A DNA stretch of 6,005 nt from Lysobacterales bacterium UBA5700. GTDB lineage: Bacteria > Pseudomonadota > Gammaproteobacteria > Xanthomonadales > Xanthomonadaceae. Of the stretch, positions 1 to 6,005 are shown one piece after another. The position numbers and the translations under genes are program-made. Each line of letters starts with the position of its first letter. Positions within the stretch are counted from its first letter, which is position 1. The stretch is from contig DIHI01000113.1 in NCBI GenBank assembly GCA_002420085.1, forward strand, positions 26,908-32,912. Direction: 5' to 3'. The notes under the pieces were generated by a model, which worked only from the letters and a program-made list of their open reading frames with translations, searched no databases and was not told the DNA's origin.

Positions 1-1
1 C

Positions 2-838
2 ATCGCCAATGACGACAGCGGCGTGGTCCGCTACATGCAGGTCCGTTATGCCGGATTCGTGTTCGCCTCCAACCGCGAACTGAACTCGTTCACCCTGGCT
101 GGGGTCGGCTCGGGCACGGTGCTGGAGAACCTGCAATCGTTCTTCGGTGCCGACGACGCGATCGAGTTCTTCGGTGGTACGGTGAACGTCAAGTATTTCG
201 TCGATGTCTGCGGTGGCGACGACAGCTTCGACTGGGATTTCGGTTATAGCGGAAAGCTTCAGTTCGGCCTGGTCGCCCAGCGCGGTTGCTCGGGTGAGGA
301 CCACGGCATGGAGTTGGCCAACTCGCCGACCGCCTTCGACGCGCTGCCGCGCGCTCGGGGCCAAGTGGCCAACCTGACCCTGATCGGCAATCCGCAGGCC
401 AGCCGGACCACCGATGGCGTGCAGCTCAAGGAAGGCAGCGGCGGCAATTTCTGGAATCTGGCGGTGACCGGTTTCACCCGCTCCTGCATCGCATTGCAGG
501 ACGATGCCACGTTCGCCGCCGCCGGCACACCGGCCAACCTGAGCGGCATCACCACGATGCAGGGCAGTGTCATCAGTTGCAGCAACAACTTCCGTACCGC
601 CGGCACCGCGCCTGCGTTTACGGCGGATGCCTGGTTCAACGCTCAGTCGGGCAATGCCACCGCCGGCAGCCTCGGTCTGACCGCCGGCTTCCTGCCGACT
701 GCGGGTTCGCCGTTGCTGAATCGTCCCTTCAACCCGACCAACGACTGGTTCGTCCCGACCGACTATGCCGGTGCCTTCGCGGGTGACAGCGCCAACGACA
801 ACTGGACGCTGGGTTGGACCGTGGGCGTCAACCCGTAA
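2..838 (+). CDS. Secreted/surface beta-helix-like protein, C-terminal part (5' truncated), function unknown
   Basis: The frame is open to the left edge of the window (first codons read IANDDSGVVRY), so the GTG at 23 is internal and the true start lies upstream. The visible 278 residues are rich in Gly, Asn, Asp, Thr and aromatics, with recurring short strands such as GVVRYMQVRYAGF, GSGTVLENLQSFFGADDAIEF and GQVANLTLIGNP. That spacing is typical of right-handed parallel beta-helix or other repetitive exported proteins. Four cysteines occur as two pairs, C-GGDDSFDWDF…RGC-SGEDHG and RSC-IAL…SC-SNN; disulfides in the periplasm or outside the cell are inferred. The C-terminus ends in an aromatic DNWTLGWTVGVNP, a closing motif I associate with a family of exported proteins, often with an N-terminal lipoprotein signal, found in gammaproteobacteria and Bacteroidetes and mostly annotated as hypothetical. 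No catalytic motif is recognised. Asp codon use (14 GAC, 5 GAT by hand count) differs from the cluster downstream. The gene converges on radC. Reading frame is sure; function is not known. Confidence 0.85.
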   Translation: MANDDSGVVRYMQVRYAGFVFASNRELNSFTLAGVGSGTVLENLQSFFGADDAIEFFGGTVNVKYFVDVCGGDDSFDWDFGYSGKLQFGLVAQRGCSGEDHGMELANSPTAFDALPRARGQVANLTLIGNPQASRTTDGVQLKEGSGGNFWNLAVTGFTRSCIALQDDATFAAAGTPANLSGITTMQGSVISCSNNFRTAGTAPAFTADAWFNAQSGNATAGSLGLTAGFLPTAGSPLLNRPFNPTNDWFVPTDYAGAFAGDSANDNWTLGWTVGVNP

Positions 839-1088
839 TCAGCGCTTCCGGGCGTTCAGGATGATGGGAATGGCCACGGATGGCCGCCATCGAGGATGAA
901 TGCGATGGCCCGTCCGGCACGAACACGGACATGACGAGGCCGGCGATCCGCCGGCCTCGTCATTGCTGCGCTGAGCATGCTCGCCGCTGATCATCGATCG
1001 CGGCCAGCCAGCAGGCCGGTTGCCGCGCGGCCGATCTCGGCAGCCGAAACCCGCTGCGATCGACCGGGTGCCGATCCGCATCCGACGG
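839..1088. other. Convergent intergenic region
   Basis: These 250 nt lie between the surface-protein stop and the radC stop. Apart from the inverted repeat at 931-963, they contain three short copies of ATGGCC (870, 880, 905) and a small GATGG-CCG-CCATC hairpin near 878-890. No ORF with recognisable similarity, tRNA-like fold or promoter pair was found. The right part has several GATC sites, like the cluster that follows. Confidence 0.6.
931..963. terminator. Perfect inverted repeat, probable bidirectional terminator
   Basis: The arm ATGACGAGGCCGGCG and its exact reverse complement CGCCGGCCTCGTCAT flank a 3-nt loop ATC, giving a 15-bp uninterrupted stem. It lies 92 nt after the stop of the surface-protein gene and 125 nt after the radC stop on the other strand, the expected place for a terminator shared by convergent genes. 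Neither side has a clear U-run (ATTGCTGCG follows on the plus strand, GTCCGTGTTCG on the minus strand), so it may act as a strong hairpin without a U-tract, or as a 3'-end stabiliser. Pairing is seen directly; termination is inferred. Confidence 0.75.
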
Positions 1089-1763
1089 CTACACCCAGCC
1101 GCGCTCGGCCATCGATACCGGTGGCCCGTCACCGATGATGAAGTGATCGAGCAGGCGCACGCCGATCAGTTCCAATGCTCGGCGCAGGCGTTCGGTGACC
1201 GATCGATCGGCCGCGCTCGGCTCGGCGATGCCGCTCGGGTGGTTGTGACCGAGGATGATGGCGGCGGCGTTGTAGTTCAGGCAGCGCTTGACCACTTCCC
1301 GTGGATGCACCTCGGCACCATCGACGGTGCCTCGGAACAATTCCTCGAAGGCGATCGGCCGGTGTCGGGTATCCAGGAACAGGCAGGCGAACACCTCGTG
1401 GGCGAACCCACGCAGACGGTGGCTGAAATAATCACCGGCGCGCTCGGCATTGGTCAGTGGTTCGCCGCGTTGCAGGGATTCGCCCAGGTGGCGGGTGGCC
1501 AGTTCCAGCGCGGCCTTGAGGCGACAGGCGCTGGCCGGTCCGAGTCCGGGTTCGGCTGCCAGTCTGCTCGGACTGAGGTCCAGCAGGCTGCGCAGTGAGC
1601 CGTGTCGAGCGATCAACTGCCGGCCGAGGGCGACCGCATCCAGCCCGTTGCGACCGGAGCCGAGGAAGATCGCCAGCAGTTCGGCATCGGAAAGAGTGCT
1701 CGCGCCCCGTTCGAGCAAGCGTTCCCGGGGGCGTTCCCCGGAGGGCCATTGTCGGATGTCCAT
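1089..1763 (-). CDS. radC: RadC family protein (JAB1/MPN-type, UPF0758)
   Basis: The 224-residue product matches the usual length of the RadC family (E. coli about 222). The N-terminus reads MDIRQWPSGERPRERLLERG, followed by the family's LSDAELLAIFLGSG signature (about residues 24-37). A helix-hairpin-helix-like segment with PGLGPA lies around residues 68-88. The C-terminal JAB1/MPN domain has the metal-binding JAMM pattern: H173 and H175 in HNHPSG, then S183 and D186. All expected metal ligands are present. The family was once linked to DNA repair, but in E. coli that radC phenotype was traced to another gene, so its cellular role is unsettled; a metallo-hydrolase fold is well supported. The frame is open a further 26 codons upstream (to GTG 1841), but the ATG at 1763 is chosen because family members begin just before the xxWPxxERPRE motif. 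No strong Shine-Dalgarno is visible there. It is divergent from coaBC and convergent with the surface-protein gene. Confidence 0.93.
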   Translation of the reverse strand: MDIRQWPSGERPRERLLERGASTLSDAELLAIFLGSGRNGLDAVALGRQLIARHGSLRSLLDLSPSRLAAEPGLGPASACRLKAALELATRHLGESLQRGEPLTNAERAGDYFSHRLRGFAHEVFACLFLDTRHRPIAFEELFRGTVDGAEVHPREVVKRCLNYNAAAIILGHNHPSGIAEPSAADRSVTERLRRALELIGVRLLDHFIIGDGPPVSMAERGWV

Positions 1764-1859
1764 GACCACAGTATCGATCGCACGGGGGTGGGCCGGCATC
1801 CTGAATGCGCCCGCCATCGGGTAAGCTAACGGCTTCTTCACGGGTAGGATTTTTCTGAC
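1764..1859. promoter_or_regulatory. Divergent radC / coaBC promoter region
   Basis: This 96-bp spacer separates two divergently read genes and should hold both promoters. The only AT-leaning patch is GTAAGCTAAC at 1821-1830; TAAGCT (1822-1827) could be a weak -10 for coaBC, but the -35 position (about 1799-1804, TCCTGA) is a poor match. The same patch could be used on the minus strand only if radC has a long leader. No convincing operator palindrome was seen. The promoter assignment rests on gene layout, not on a good consensus. Confidence 0.35.
1842..1849 (+). promoter_or_regulatory. Ribosome binding site for coaBC
   Basis: GGGTAGGA lies 10 nt upstream of the GTG codon at 1860 and is the best purine-rich element in the spacer. 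It supports the GTG as the start of coaBC, in agreement with the N-terminal homology. Confidence 0.6.
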
Positions 1860-3077
1860 GTGCCAGCGCTGGATGGGGAGCGGATACTGCTAGGTGTGGG
1901 CGGCGGAATCGCTGCGTACAAGAGTGCCGATCTGGTTCGGCGGCTGGTCGCGGCCGGTGCTTCGGTGCGGGTGGTGATGACTGCCGGTGCCGAACGATTC
2001 ATTACGGCGACCACCTTCCAGGCGCTGTCCGGGCATCCGGTCCGGACCACCTTGTGGGATCCGGCCGCCGAGGCGGCGATGGGCCACATCGAATTGGCCC
2101 GCTGGGCCAGTCGGGTGCTGCTGGCGCCGGCCAGCGCCGACCTGATCGCCCGCATCGCCCATGGCCTGGCCGATGACCTGCTGGCGACCCTGTGCTTGGC
2201 CACCGAGGCGCCGATCCTGCTGGCGCCGGCCATGAATCGGGTGATGTGGGCCAATCCGGCGACCCAGGCCAATATCGCCCTGCTGCGCGGGCGTGGCGCC
2301 GAGGTGCTGGGTCCGGGGGTCGGCGATCAGGCGTGCGGCGAGGTCGGTCCCGGACGGATGCTGGAGCCGGGCGAGATCGTCACCGCCCTGGTCGATCGTG
2401 TGGCCGGCGATCCGCGCCTGACCTCGCTGCGCGGCCTGCGCCTGCTGGTCAACGCAGGCCCGACCTTCGAGGATCTCGATCCGGTGCGGTTTCTCGGCAA
2501 TCGCAGTTCGGGGCGCATGGGCTTCGCGATCGCCGAGCAGGCGGCGCGGGCCGGTGCCCAGGTCACCCTGGTGGCCGGGCCGGTGCATCTGCCGACACCG
2601 GTGGGGGTGTCCCGGATCGATGTCCGCAGCGCGGCCCAGATGCGCGATGCGGTCGCTACCCAGGTGGCCGGCCAGGATGTCTTCATCGCCGCTGCTGCGG
2701 TTGCCGATTACACCCCGGCCCAGGTGAGCGGCGAGAAGATCAAGAAGACCGGTTCGGAAAATCTGCAACTGGTGTTGACCCGCACGGTCGATATTCTGGC
2801 CGAGGTCGCGGCCCGGCTAGATCGGCCATTCGTGGTTGGCTTCGCGGCCGAGACCTGCGATCTGGAGCACTATGCCTGCGACAAGCTGACCCGCAAGAAG
2901 CTCGACATGATCGCCGCCAATCGGGTCGGGGTGACCGGCCAGGGTTTCGATTGCGAGACCAATGCCCTGTCGGTGTTCTGGTGCGATGGTCGGGCCGAAC
3001 TGCCGGCCGCCAGCAAGGCCGAGGTCGCACGCGGGCTACTGGCCCTGGTCGCCGAGCGGCGAGGGCAGGGCCGTTGA
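1860..3077 (+). CDS. coaBC: Bifunctional phosphopantothenoylcysteine decarboxylase / phosphopantothenate–cysteine ligase
   Basis: This cytoplasmic enzyme performs two consecutive steps of coenzyme A synthesis: CTP-dependent joining of cysteine to 4'-phosphopantothenate (CoaB), then FMN-dependent decarboxylation to 4'-phosphopantetheine (CoaC). At 405 residues it is the standard length (E. coli Dfp 406). The N-terminal CoaC flavoprotein domain, about residues 5-185, shows the flavin-binding [14 protein letters not shown] (12-25), the catalytic histidine in GHIELARWA (H76), the PAMN substrate motif (123-126), and the cysteine of the flexible lid in [13 protein letters not shown] (C159). The C-terminal CoaB domain, about 190-400, shows [14 protein letters not shown] (198-211), [13 protein letters not shown] with the conserved Asn (N214), AAAVADY (278-284) and the CTP-site lysines in EKIKK (292-296). 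All key residues are present. Translation starts at GTG with an upstream RBS; CCAGCGCTGGATGGG follows and the flavin motif comes at once, leaving no room for a later start. It is the first gene of the cluster, and its stop overlaps the dut start. Confidence 0.97.
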   Translation: MPALDGERILLGVGGGIAAYKSADLVRRLVAAGASVRVVMTAGAERFITATTFQALSGHPVRTTLWDPAAEAAMGHIELARWASRVLLAPASADLIARIAHGLADDLLATLCLATEAPILLAPAMNRVMWANPATQANIALLRGRGAEVLGPGVGDQACGEVGPGRMLEPGEIVTALVDRVAGDPRLTSLRGLRLLVNAGPTFEDLDPVRFLGNRSSGRMGFAIAEQAARAGAQVTLVAGPVHLPTPVGVSRIDVRSAAQMRDAVATQVAGQDVFIAAAAVADYTPAQVSGEKIKKTGSENLQLVLTRTVDILAEVAARLDRPFVVGFAAETCDLEHYACDKLTRKKLDMIAANRVGVTGQGFDCETNALSVFWCDGRAELPAASKAEVARGLLALVAERRGQGR

Positions 3078-3535
3078 GCCGGTCGATCGCCCTGCGTGTG
3101 CTCGATCCGCGCCTGGGTCGGGAGTTTCCCCTGCCCGACTACGCCACGGCCGGTGCCGCCGGCATCGATCTGCGGGCGATGGTCGATGGCTCGTTGGAGG
3201 TGCTGCCGGGTGCCAGTGTCCTGGTGCCCAGTGGCATTGCCATCCATATCGCCGATCCGGGCCTGTGCGCCATGATCCTGCCGCGCTCGGGTCTCGGGCA
3301 TGACAAGGGGCTGGTGCTGGGCAATCTGGTCGGCCTGATCGATTCCGATTACCAAGGTCCGCTGCTGATCAGTTGCTGGAACCGGTCGTCGCAGCCGCTT
3401 ACCATCACAGCCGGCGATCGGATCGCCCAGTTGGTGTTGATGCCGGTGGCGCGTGCCCGGTTCGAGACGGTGACCGGCTTCGCCGAGGACAGCCGACGTG
3501 GTGTCGGCGGCTTCGGCCATACCGGCGTCGCATGA
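3074..3535 (+). CDS. dut: Deoxyuridine 5'-triphosphate nucleotidohydrolase (dUTPase)
   Basis: The homotrimeric dUTPase hydrolyses dUTP to dUMP and pyrophosphate, keeping uracil out of DNA and feeding thymidylate synthesis. The 153-residue protein carries all five family motifs: [11 protein letters not shown] (27-35 region); II, PRSGLG (70-75); [16 protein letters not shown] (83-95) with catalytic D90; [10 protein letters not shown] (114-121); and V, the glycine-rich C-terminal arm [11 protein letters not shown] (141-151). It is intact and of normal length (E. coli about 151). The start is taken as TTG at 3074, giving [21 protein letters not shown], which aligns with the family N-terminus KILDPRVGKEFPLP. 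The next in-frame candidate, GTG at 3098, would remove the first strand. The TTG overlaps the coaBC stop as TTGA, with GAGGG at 3061-3065 as a plausible RBS, so translational coupling to coaBC is likely. The same frame is open far upstream inside coaBC, but that stretch is not similar to dUTPase. Confidence 0.96.
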   Translation: MSRSIALRVLDPRLGREFPLPDYATAGAAGIDLRAMVDGSLEVLPGASVLVPSGIAIHIADPGLCAMILPRSGLGHDKGLVLGNLVGLIDSDYQGPLLISCWNRSSQPLTITAGDRIAQLVLMPVARARFETVTGFAEDSRRGVGGFGHTGVA

Positions 3536-3622
3536 ATGCGACGCCGCTCGACGGTCTCCGGTGCGGTGGGTAGGGTCCGGAGTGCCGGCTTCGGCGGAAT
3601 CTGTTCCGAGGGCAAGCCATGA
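3536..3622 (+). other. Possible 28-codon coupling ORF between dut and the algC-like gene
   Basis: Immediately after the dut stop (TGA 3533-3535) an ATG at 3536 opens a 28-codon frame, in phase with dut, beginning MRRRSTVSGAVG. Its TGA (3620-3622) overlaps the start of the next gene as ATGA. The arrangement would let ribosomes pass from dut to the algC-like gene. Against a real protein: there is no good Shine-Dalgarno, several rare-looking codons occur (CGA, AGG, GGA, AGT), and the phosphomutase gene has its own RBS. A second mini-frame from ATG 3532 (13 codons) overlaps it. Chance is a reasonable explanation. Confidence 0.2.
3608..3612 (+). promoter_or_regulatory. Ribosome binding site for the algC-like gene
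   Basis: GAGGG ends 6 nt before ATG 3619. It favours this start over the in-frame ATG nine codons in (residue M9), whose upstream sequence lacks an equivalent element. Confidence 0.6.
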
Positions 3623-6000
3623 ACGACAGCAGTGAGCAGCGCATGACCCGATCGCCAGACCAGCAGCCTCCGACCGAGCCGGCCTTACCTGCGCCGGATG
3701 CCGGTTCTGCCAGCTCCGCGCTCGCCGGAGTGGTGTCCCGGCTGTCGGTGCCGGTCACCTTGCACCGCTGGCTGCTGCCGGCAGCGGCGATGGCCCTGGT
3801 GCTGGGGGGTGTCCTGCTCTGGCTGGGTTGGCGCGAGAGCAGCGCCGACCGCCTCGATCATGCGATCGTCGAGCAGCGCGATCGGCTCGCCGACGTCCTG
3901 CGCAGCGATGTCGATGCCCTGCGCGTGCAGTTCGACGCCACTGCCAGCGCGAGCGATGTGGTTGCCGCCCTGCAAGCGGCCGACTACACCGGCGCAGCCG
4001 CCGTGGTCAAACGGCTGTGGCCGGAGCTGTCGGCCGTCGAGTGTCATGCTCCGGATCTCAGTACCGAATTGAACACCGAGGGCCGTCGGCCATCATTCGG
4101 CCGGCTGGCCCTGATGCACCAGGCTCTGCTCGGCACCGACGTGGTGGTGCGTGTGGTCAAGGGGCAGTCGGCGCCGATGCTGGCCCTGGCGCGTCGGGTC
4201 GATGCCGATGGTCGGGTGCTCGGGGTGGCGATCGCCGAGGTGCCGATCGATACGCTGGCAGCCCATCTGATCGAACTGGTTCCGGCCGGTGGCTTCCTCG
4301 GCATCAAGCAGGGCCGCACCCTGATCGCCCAGCACGGTGATGCGGCATTGGCGCAGATCGCCGAGCTCAAGTCGGTGACGATGACCGATCTGCCCTGGCG
4401 TCTGGTGGCGGCGGCTCCGGCTCCGGCGACCTTGCCAGTGTCCGGCGCCCCGGCGATGTTGATCGGTGCGATCCTGCTGCTGGTGGCGGGGCTCGCGGTC
4501 GTCCTGGCGCGCCAGCCGCCGCGTGCCGAAGCGGAGTCGGTCGAAGCGACCTTCGCCGAAACCTTGCGCAGCAGTTCGCCGTCCGCCACGACGTCGGCGG
4601 CCCGGCCGAAGGCGAGCAATGTCGATATCGAACGCAGCATCTTCAGGGCCTACGATGTGCGCGGCATCGTCGGCAAGAACCTGGACGAGCGGGTCGCCCG
4701 GTTTCTCGGCCAGGCGATCGGCAGCCTGATGCACGATCAGGGCCTGCGCCAGATCGTGGTCGGTCGCGACGGCCGGCATTCCGGCCCCGCGCTGGCTGCT
4801 GCCCTGATCGAGGGCTTGCGGGCGACCGGTCGCGACGTGATCGACATCGGTCAGGCGGCCACCCCGATGGTCTATTTCGCCGGGTTCCACCTGCGCACCG
4901 GCTGCGGGGTTTCGGTCACCGGCAGCCACAATCCGCCCGACTACAACGGTTTCAAGATCGTGGTTGGCGGCGAGACCCTGCACGGCGAGGCGATCCAGGA
5001 TCTGTATGCCCGGATCGCCGAGGACCGACTGCACAGCGCCGACCGGCCCGGTGATCTCAGGCTGGAGACGGTCGCCGATGCCTATGTCCAGCGGATTGCC
5101 GACGATGTCCAGGTCGAGCGCCGACTCAAGGTGGTGGTCGATTGCGGCAATGGTGTCGCCGGGGCGACCGCGCCTGCCGTGCTGGAGGCGATCGGTTGCG
5201 AAGTGGTATCGCTGTACTGCGAGGTCGATGGCGATTTCCCGAACCATCATCCGGACCCCAGCGAGCCCGAGAACCTCACTGATCTGATCGGCATGACCCA
5301 GCGACTGGGCGCCGATGTCGGCATCGCCCTTGATGGCGATGGCGATCGTCTCGGCGTGGTCACCCCGTCCGGCAAGATCATCTATCCGGATCGGGTGCTG
5401 ATGCTGTTCGCCCAGGATGTCCTGGCGCGCAACCCTGGCGCCTGCGTGATCTACGATGTCAAATGCACCGGCCAGCTCGCCGCCCATATCCTGCGCCATG
5501 GCGGCAGCCCGGTGATGTGGAAGACCGGTCATTCGCTGATGAAGGCCAAGATGCGTGAGACCGAAGCCGAACTGGCCGGTGAGATGAGTGGCCACTTCTT
5601 CTTCCGCGAACGCTGGTATGGCTTCGACGATGGCGTCTATGCGGCGGCACGGCTGTTGGAAATTCTGGCGACCAGCCCGGAGACGGCCGATGAGGTGTTT
5701 GCAGCCCTGCCCGAGGGCGTGGCGACCCCGGAACTCAAGGTCGATGTCGTCGAGGGTCAGGGACCGTCCCTGATCCAACGCATCCTGGCTCAGGGTGGTT
5801 TCGAGGGCGCGCGCATCTCGACCATCGATGGCGTCCGTGCCGACTGGCCGGATGGCTGGGGACTGGTCCGGGCGTCAAACACCACCCCGGTGCTGGTGCT
5901 GCGGTTCGAGGCCAACGACGGCGTCGCCCTGGCACGCATCCAGAACCTGTTCCGGGAGCGGCTGCTGGCGGTCGCGCCGAGCATGACGTTGCCGTTCTGA
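3619..6000 (+). CDS. algC: Membrane-anchored phosphomannomutase/phosphoglucomutase (AlgC type) with N-terminal Cache-like sensor domain
   Basis: The C-terminal part, about residues 336-793, is a complete AlgC-type alpha-D-phosphohexomutase interconverting mannose- or glucose-6-phosphate and the 1-phosphates, precursors for exopolysaccharide and LPS sugars. It has IFRAYDVRGI (341-350), the phosphoserine loop TGSHNP (S436), the Mg-binding DGDGDR (572-577), the sugar-specificity loop GEMSGH (654-659), FDDGVYAAARLLEIL (669-683), and the phosphate-binding RASNTTPVLVLRFEA (751-765). It ends LPF, close to the end of P. aeruginosa AlgC (463 residues). The extra N-terminus has a Pro/Ala/Ser-rich tail (1-49), TM1 (about 50-71), a helix with heptad-like character (72-108), a periplasmic region up to about 278, TM2 (279-297), and a Ser/Ala-rich linker (298-335). 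The periplasmic region resembles a Cache fold: ARRVDADGRVLGVAIAEVPI (191-210), then LGIKQGRTLIAQHG, then LPWRLVAAAP. Catalytic role is firm by motif; a sensory role is inferred. It follows dut at 83 nt and is probably in the same operon. Confidence 0.93.
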   Translation: MNDSSEQRMTRSPDQQPPTEPALPAPDAGSASSALAGVVSRLSVPVTLHRWLLPAAAMALVLGGVLLWLGWRESSADRLDHAIVEQRDRLADVLRSDVDALRVQFDATASASDVVAALQAADYTGAAAVVKRLWPELSAVECHAPDLSTELNTEGRRPSFGRLALMHQALLGTDVVVRVVKGQSAPMLALARRVDADGRVLGVAIAEVPIDTLAAHLIELVPAGGFLGIKQGRTLIAQHGDAALAQIAELKSVTMTDLPWRLVAAAPAPATLPVSGAPAMLIGAILLLVAGLAVVLARQPPRAEAESVEATFAETLRSSSPSATTSAARPKASNVDIERSIFRAYDVRGIVGKNLDERVARFLGQAIGSLMHDQGLRQIVVGRDGRHSGPALAAALIEGLRATGRDVIDIGQAATPMVYFAGFHLRTGCGVSVTGSHNPPDYNGFKIVVGGETLHGEAIQDLYARIAEDRLHSADRPGDLRLETVADAYVQRIADDVQVERRLKVVVDCGNGVAGATAPAVLEAIGCEVVSLYCEVDGDFPNHHPDPSEPENLTDLIGMTQRLGADVGIALDGDGDRLGVVTPSGKIIYPDRVLMLFAQDVLARNPGACVIYDVKCTGQLAAHILRHGGSPVMWKTGHSLMKAKMRETEAELAGEMSGHFFFRERWYGFDDGVYAAARLLEILATSPETADEVFAALPEGVATPELKVDVVEGQGPSLIQRILAQGGFEGARISTIDGVRADWPDGWGLVRASNTTPVLVLRFEANDGVALARIQNLFRERLLAVAPSMTLPF

Positions 6001-6005
6001 ACCCA

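Noticed and set aside
870..910. Three ATGGCC repeats and a small GATGG/CCATC hairpin
   Set aside because: Copies are only six bases long with unequal spacing, consistent with chance in this composition; not a repeat array.
1020..1598. A 192-codon plus-strand frame opposite radC
   Set aside because: The radC frame carries the full JAMM motif and family length; the opposite frame shows no family features.
1718..1745. Near-duplicate GTTCCCGGGGG / GTTCCCCGGAG
   Set aside because: It lies in the radC N-terminal coding sequence and comes from the conserved GERPRER repeat of residues, so no separate element is needed.
1764..1841. Longer radC start (GTG 1841 or ATG 1817/1799)
   Set aside because: These add 12-26 residues not typical of RadC and would use up the divergent promoter spacer; no better ribosome binding site accompanies them at proper distance.
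1890..2768. A 292-codon minus-strand frame opposite coaBC
   Set aside because: It overlaps the well-supported coaBC, has shadow-like composition (many Gln, His, Arg, Gly) and no motif.
2192..3073. Long upstream extension of the dut frame within coaBC (possible fusion protein)
   Set aside because: The extension is Arg/Gly/Pro-rich shadow sequence of coaBC. The dUTPase similarity begins at the TTG at 3074, at the normal N-terminus of the family.
4093..5778. A 561-codon open frame on the minus strand across the algC-like gene
   Set aside because: Its product is a His/Gln/Asp/Arg-rich mix with no recognisable domain, as expected opposite a GC-rich gene with few antisense stops. The plus strand here encodes the complete phosphomutase.
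1..6005. CRISPR array, tRNA/rRNA, insertion sequence, prophage or toxin–antitoxin system
   Set aside because: No regularly spaced repeats, tRNA-like folds, transposase motifs or terminal inverted repeats with target duplications were found. The window is nearly all accounted for by the five genes.

Overview
The window is GC-rich bacterial chromosome. It holds one 5'-truncated gene for a secreted repeat-type protein and a housekeeping cluster: radC on the minus strand, divergent from coaBC, dut and an algC-type phosphomannomutase/phosphoglucomutase on the plus strand. The order radC / coaBC–dut–algC is the one I recall from Pseudomonas, where argB follows, and related orders occur in Xanthomonas relatives. 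With the RadC sequence style and the type of surface protein at the left, this suggests a high-GC gammaproteobacterium, most likely Lysobacterales (Xanthomonadales). The genus cannot be fixed from this sequence.

Layout. Positions 2-838 (+) are the C-terminal 278 residues of an exported, probably beta-helical protein of unknown function. Positions 839-1088 are a convergent intergenic region with a perfect 15-bp inverted repeat (931-963) that probably terminates transcription from both sides. Positions 1089-1763 (-) are radC. Positions 1764-1859 are a short divergent spacer that should carry the promoters of radC and of the coaBC operon. Positions 1860-3077 (+) are coaBC, 3074-3535 (+) dut, and 3619-6000 (+) the algC-like gene, with only five bases left after its stop. 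No tRNA, rRNA, insertion sequence, prophage gene or CRISPR array was seen.

Function. coaBC supplies two steps of coenzyme A synthesis. dut removes dUTP and supplies dUMP for thymidylate synthesis. The last gene makes mannose-1-phosphate and glucose-1-phosphate for surface polysaccharide precursors. coaBC and dut overlap by four bases (TTGA), and dut and algC are 83 bp apart with no evident terminator, so co-transcription is likely.

The most notable feature is that the AlgC-type enzyme is the C-terminal part of a 793-residue protein. Its N-terminal 335 residues look like a membrane sensor: a cytoplasmic tail, TM1, a roughly 205-residue periplasmic Cache-like domain, TM2 and a linker. Long AlgC proteins of this general kind exist in databases as far as I recall, so this is an under-studied architecture, not clearly a new one. 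A second signal is a compositional break: the left gene prefers GAC for Asp and is nearly free of GATC, while the cluster prefers GAT and is very rich in GATC.
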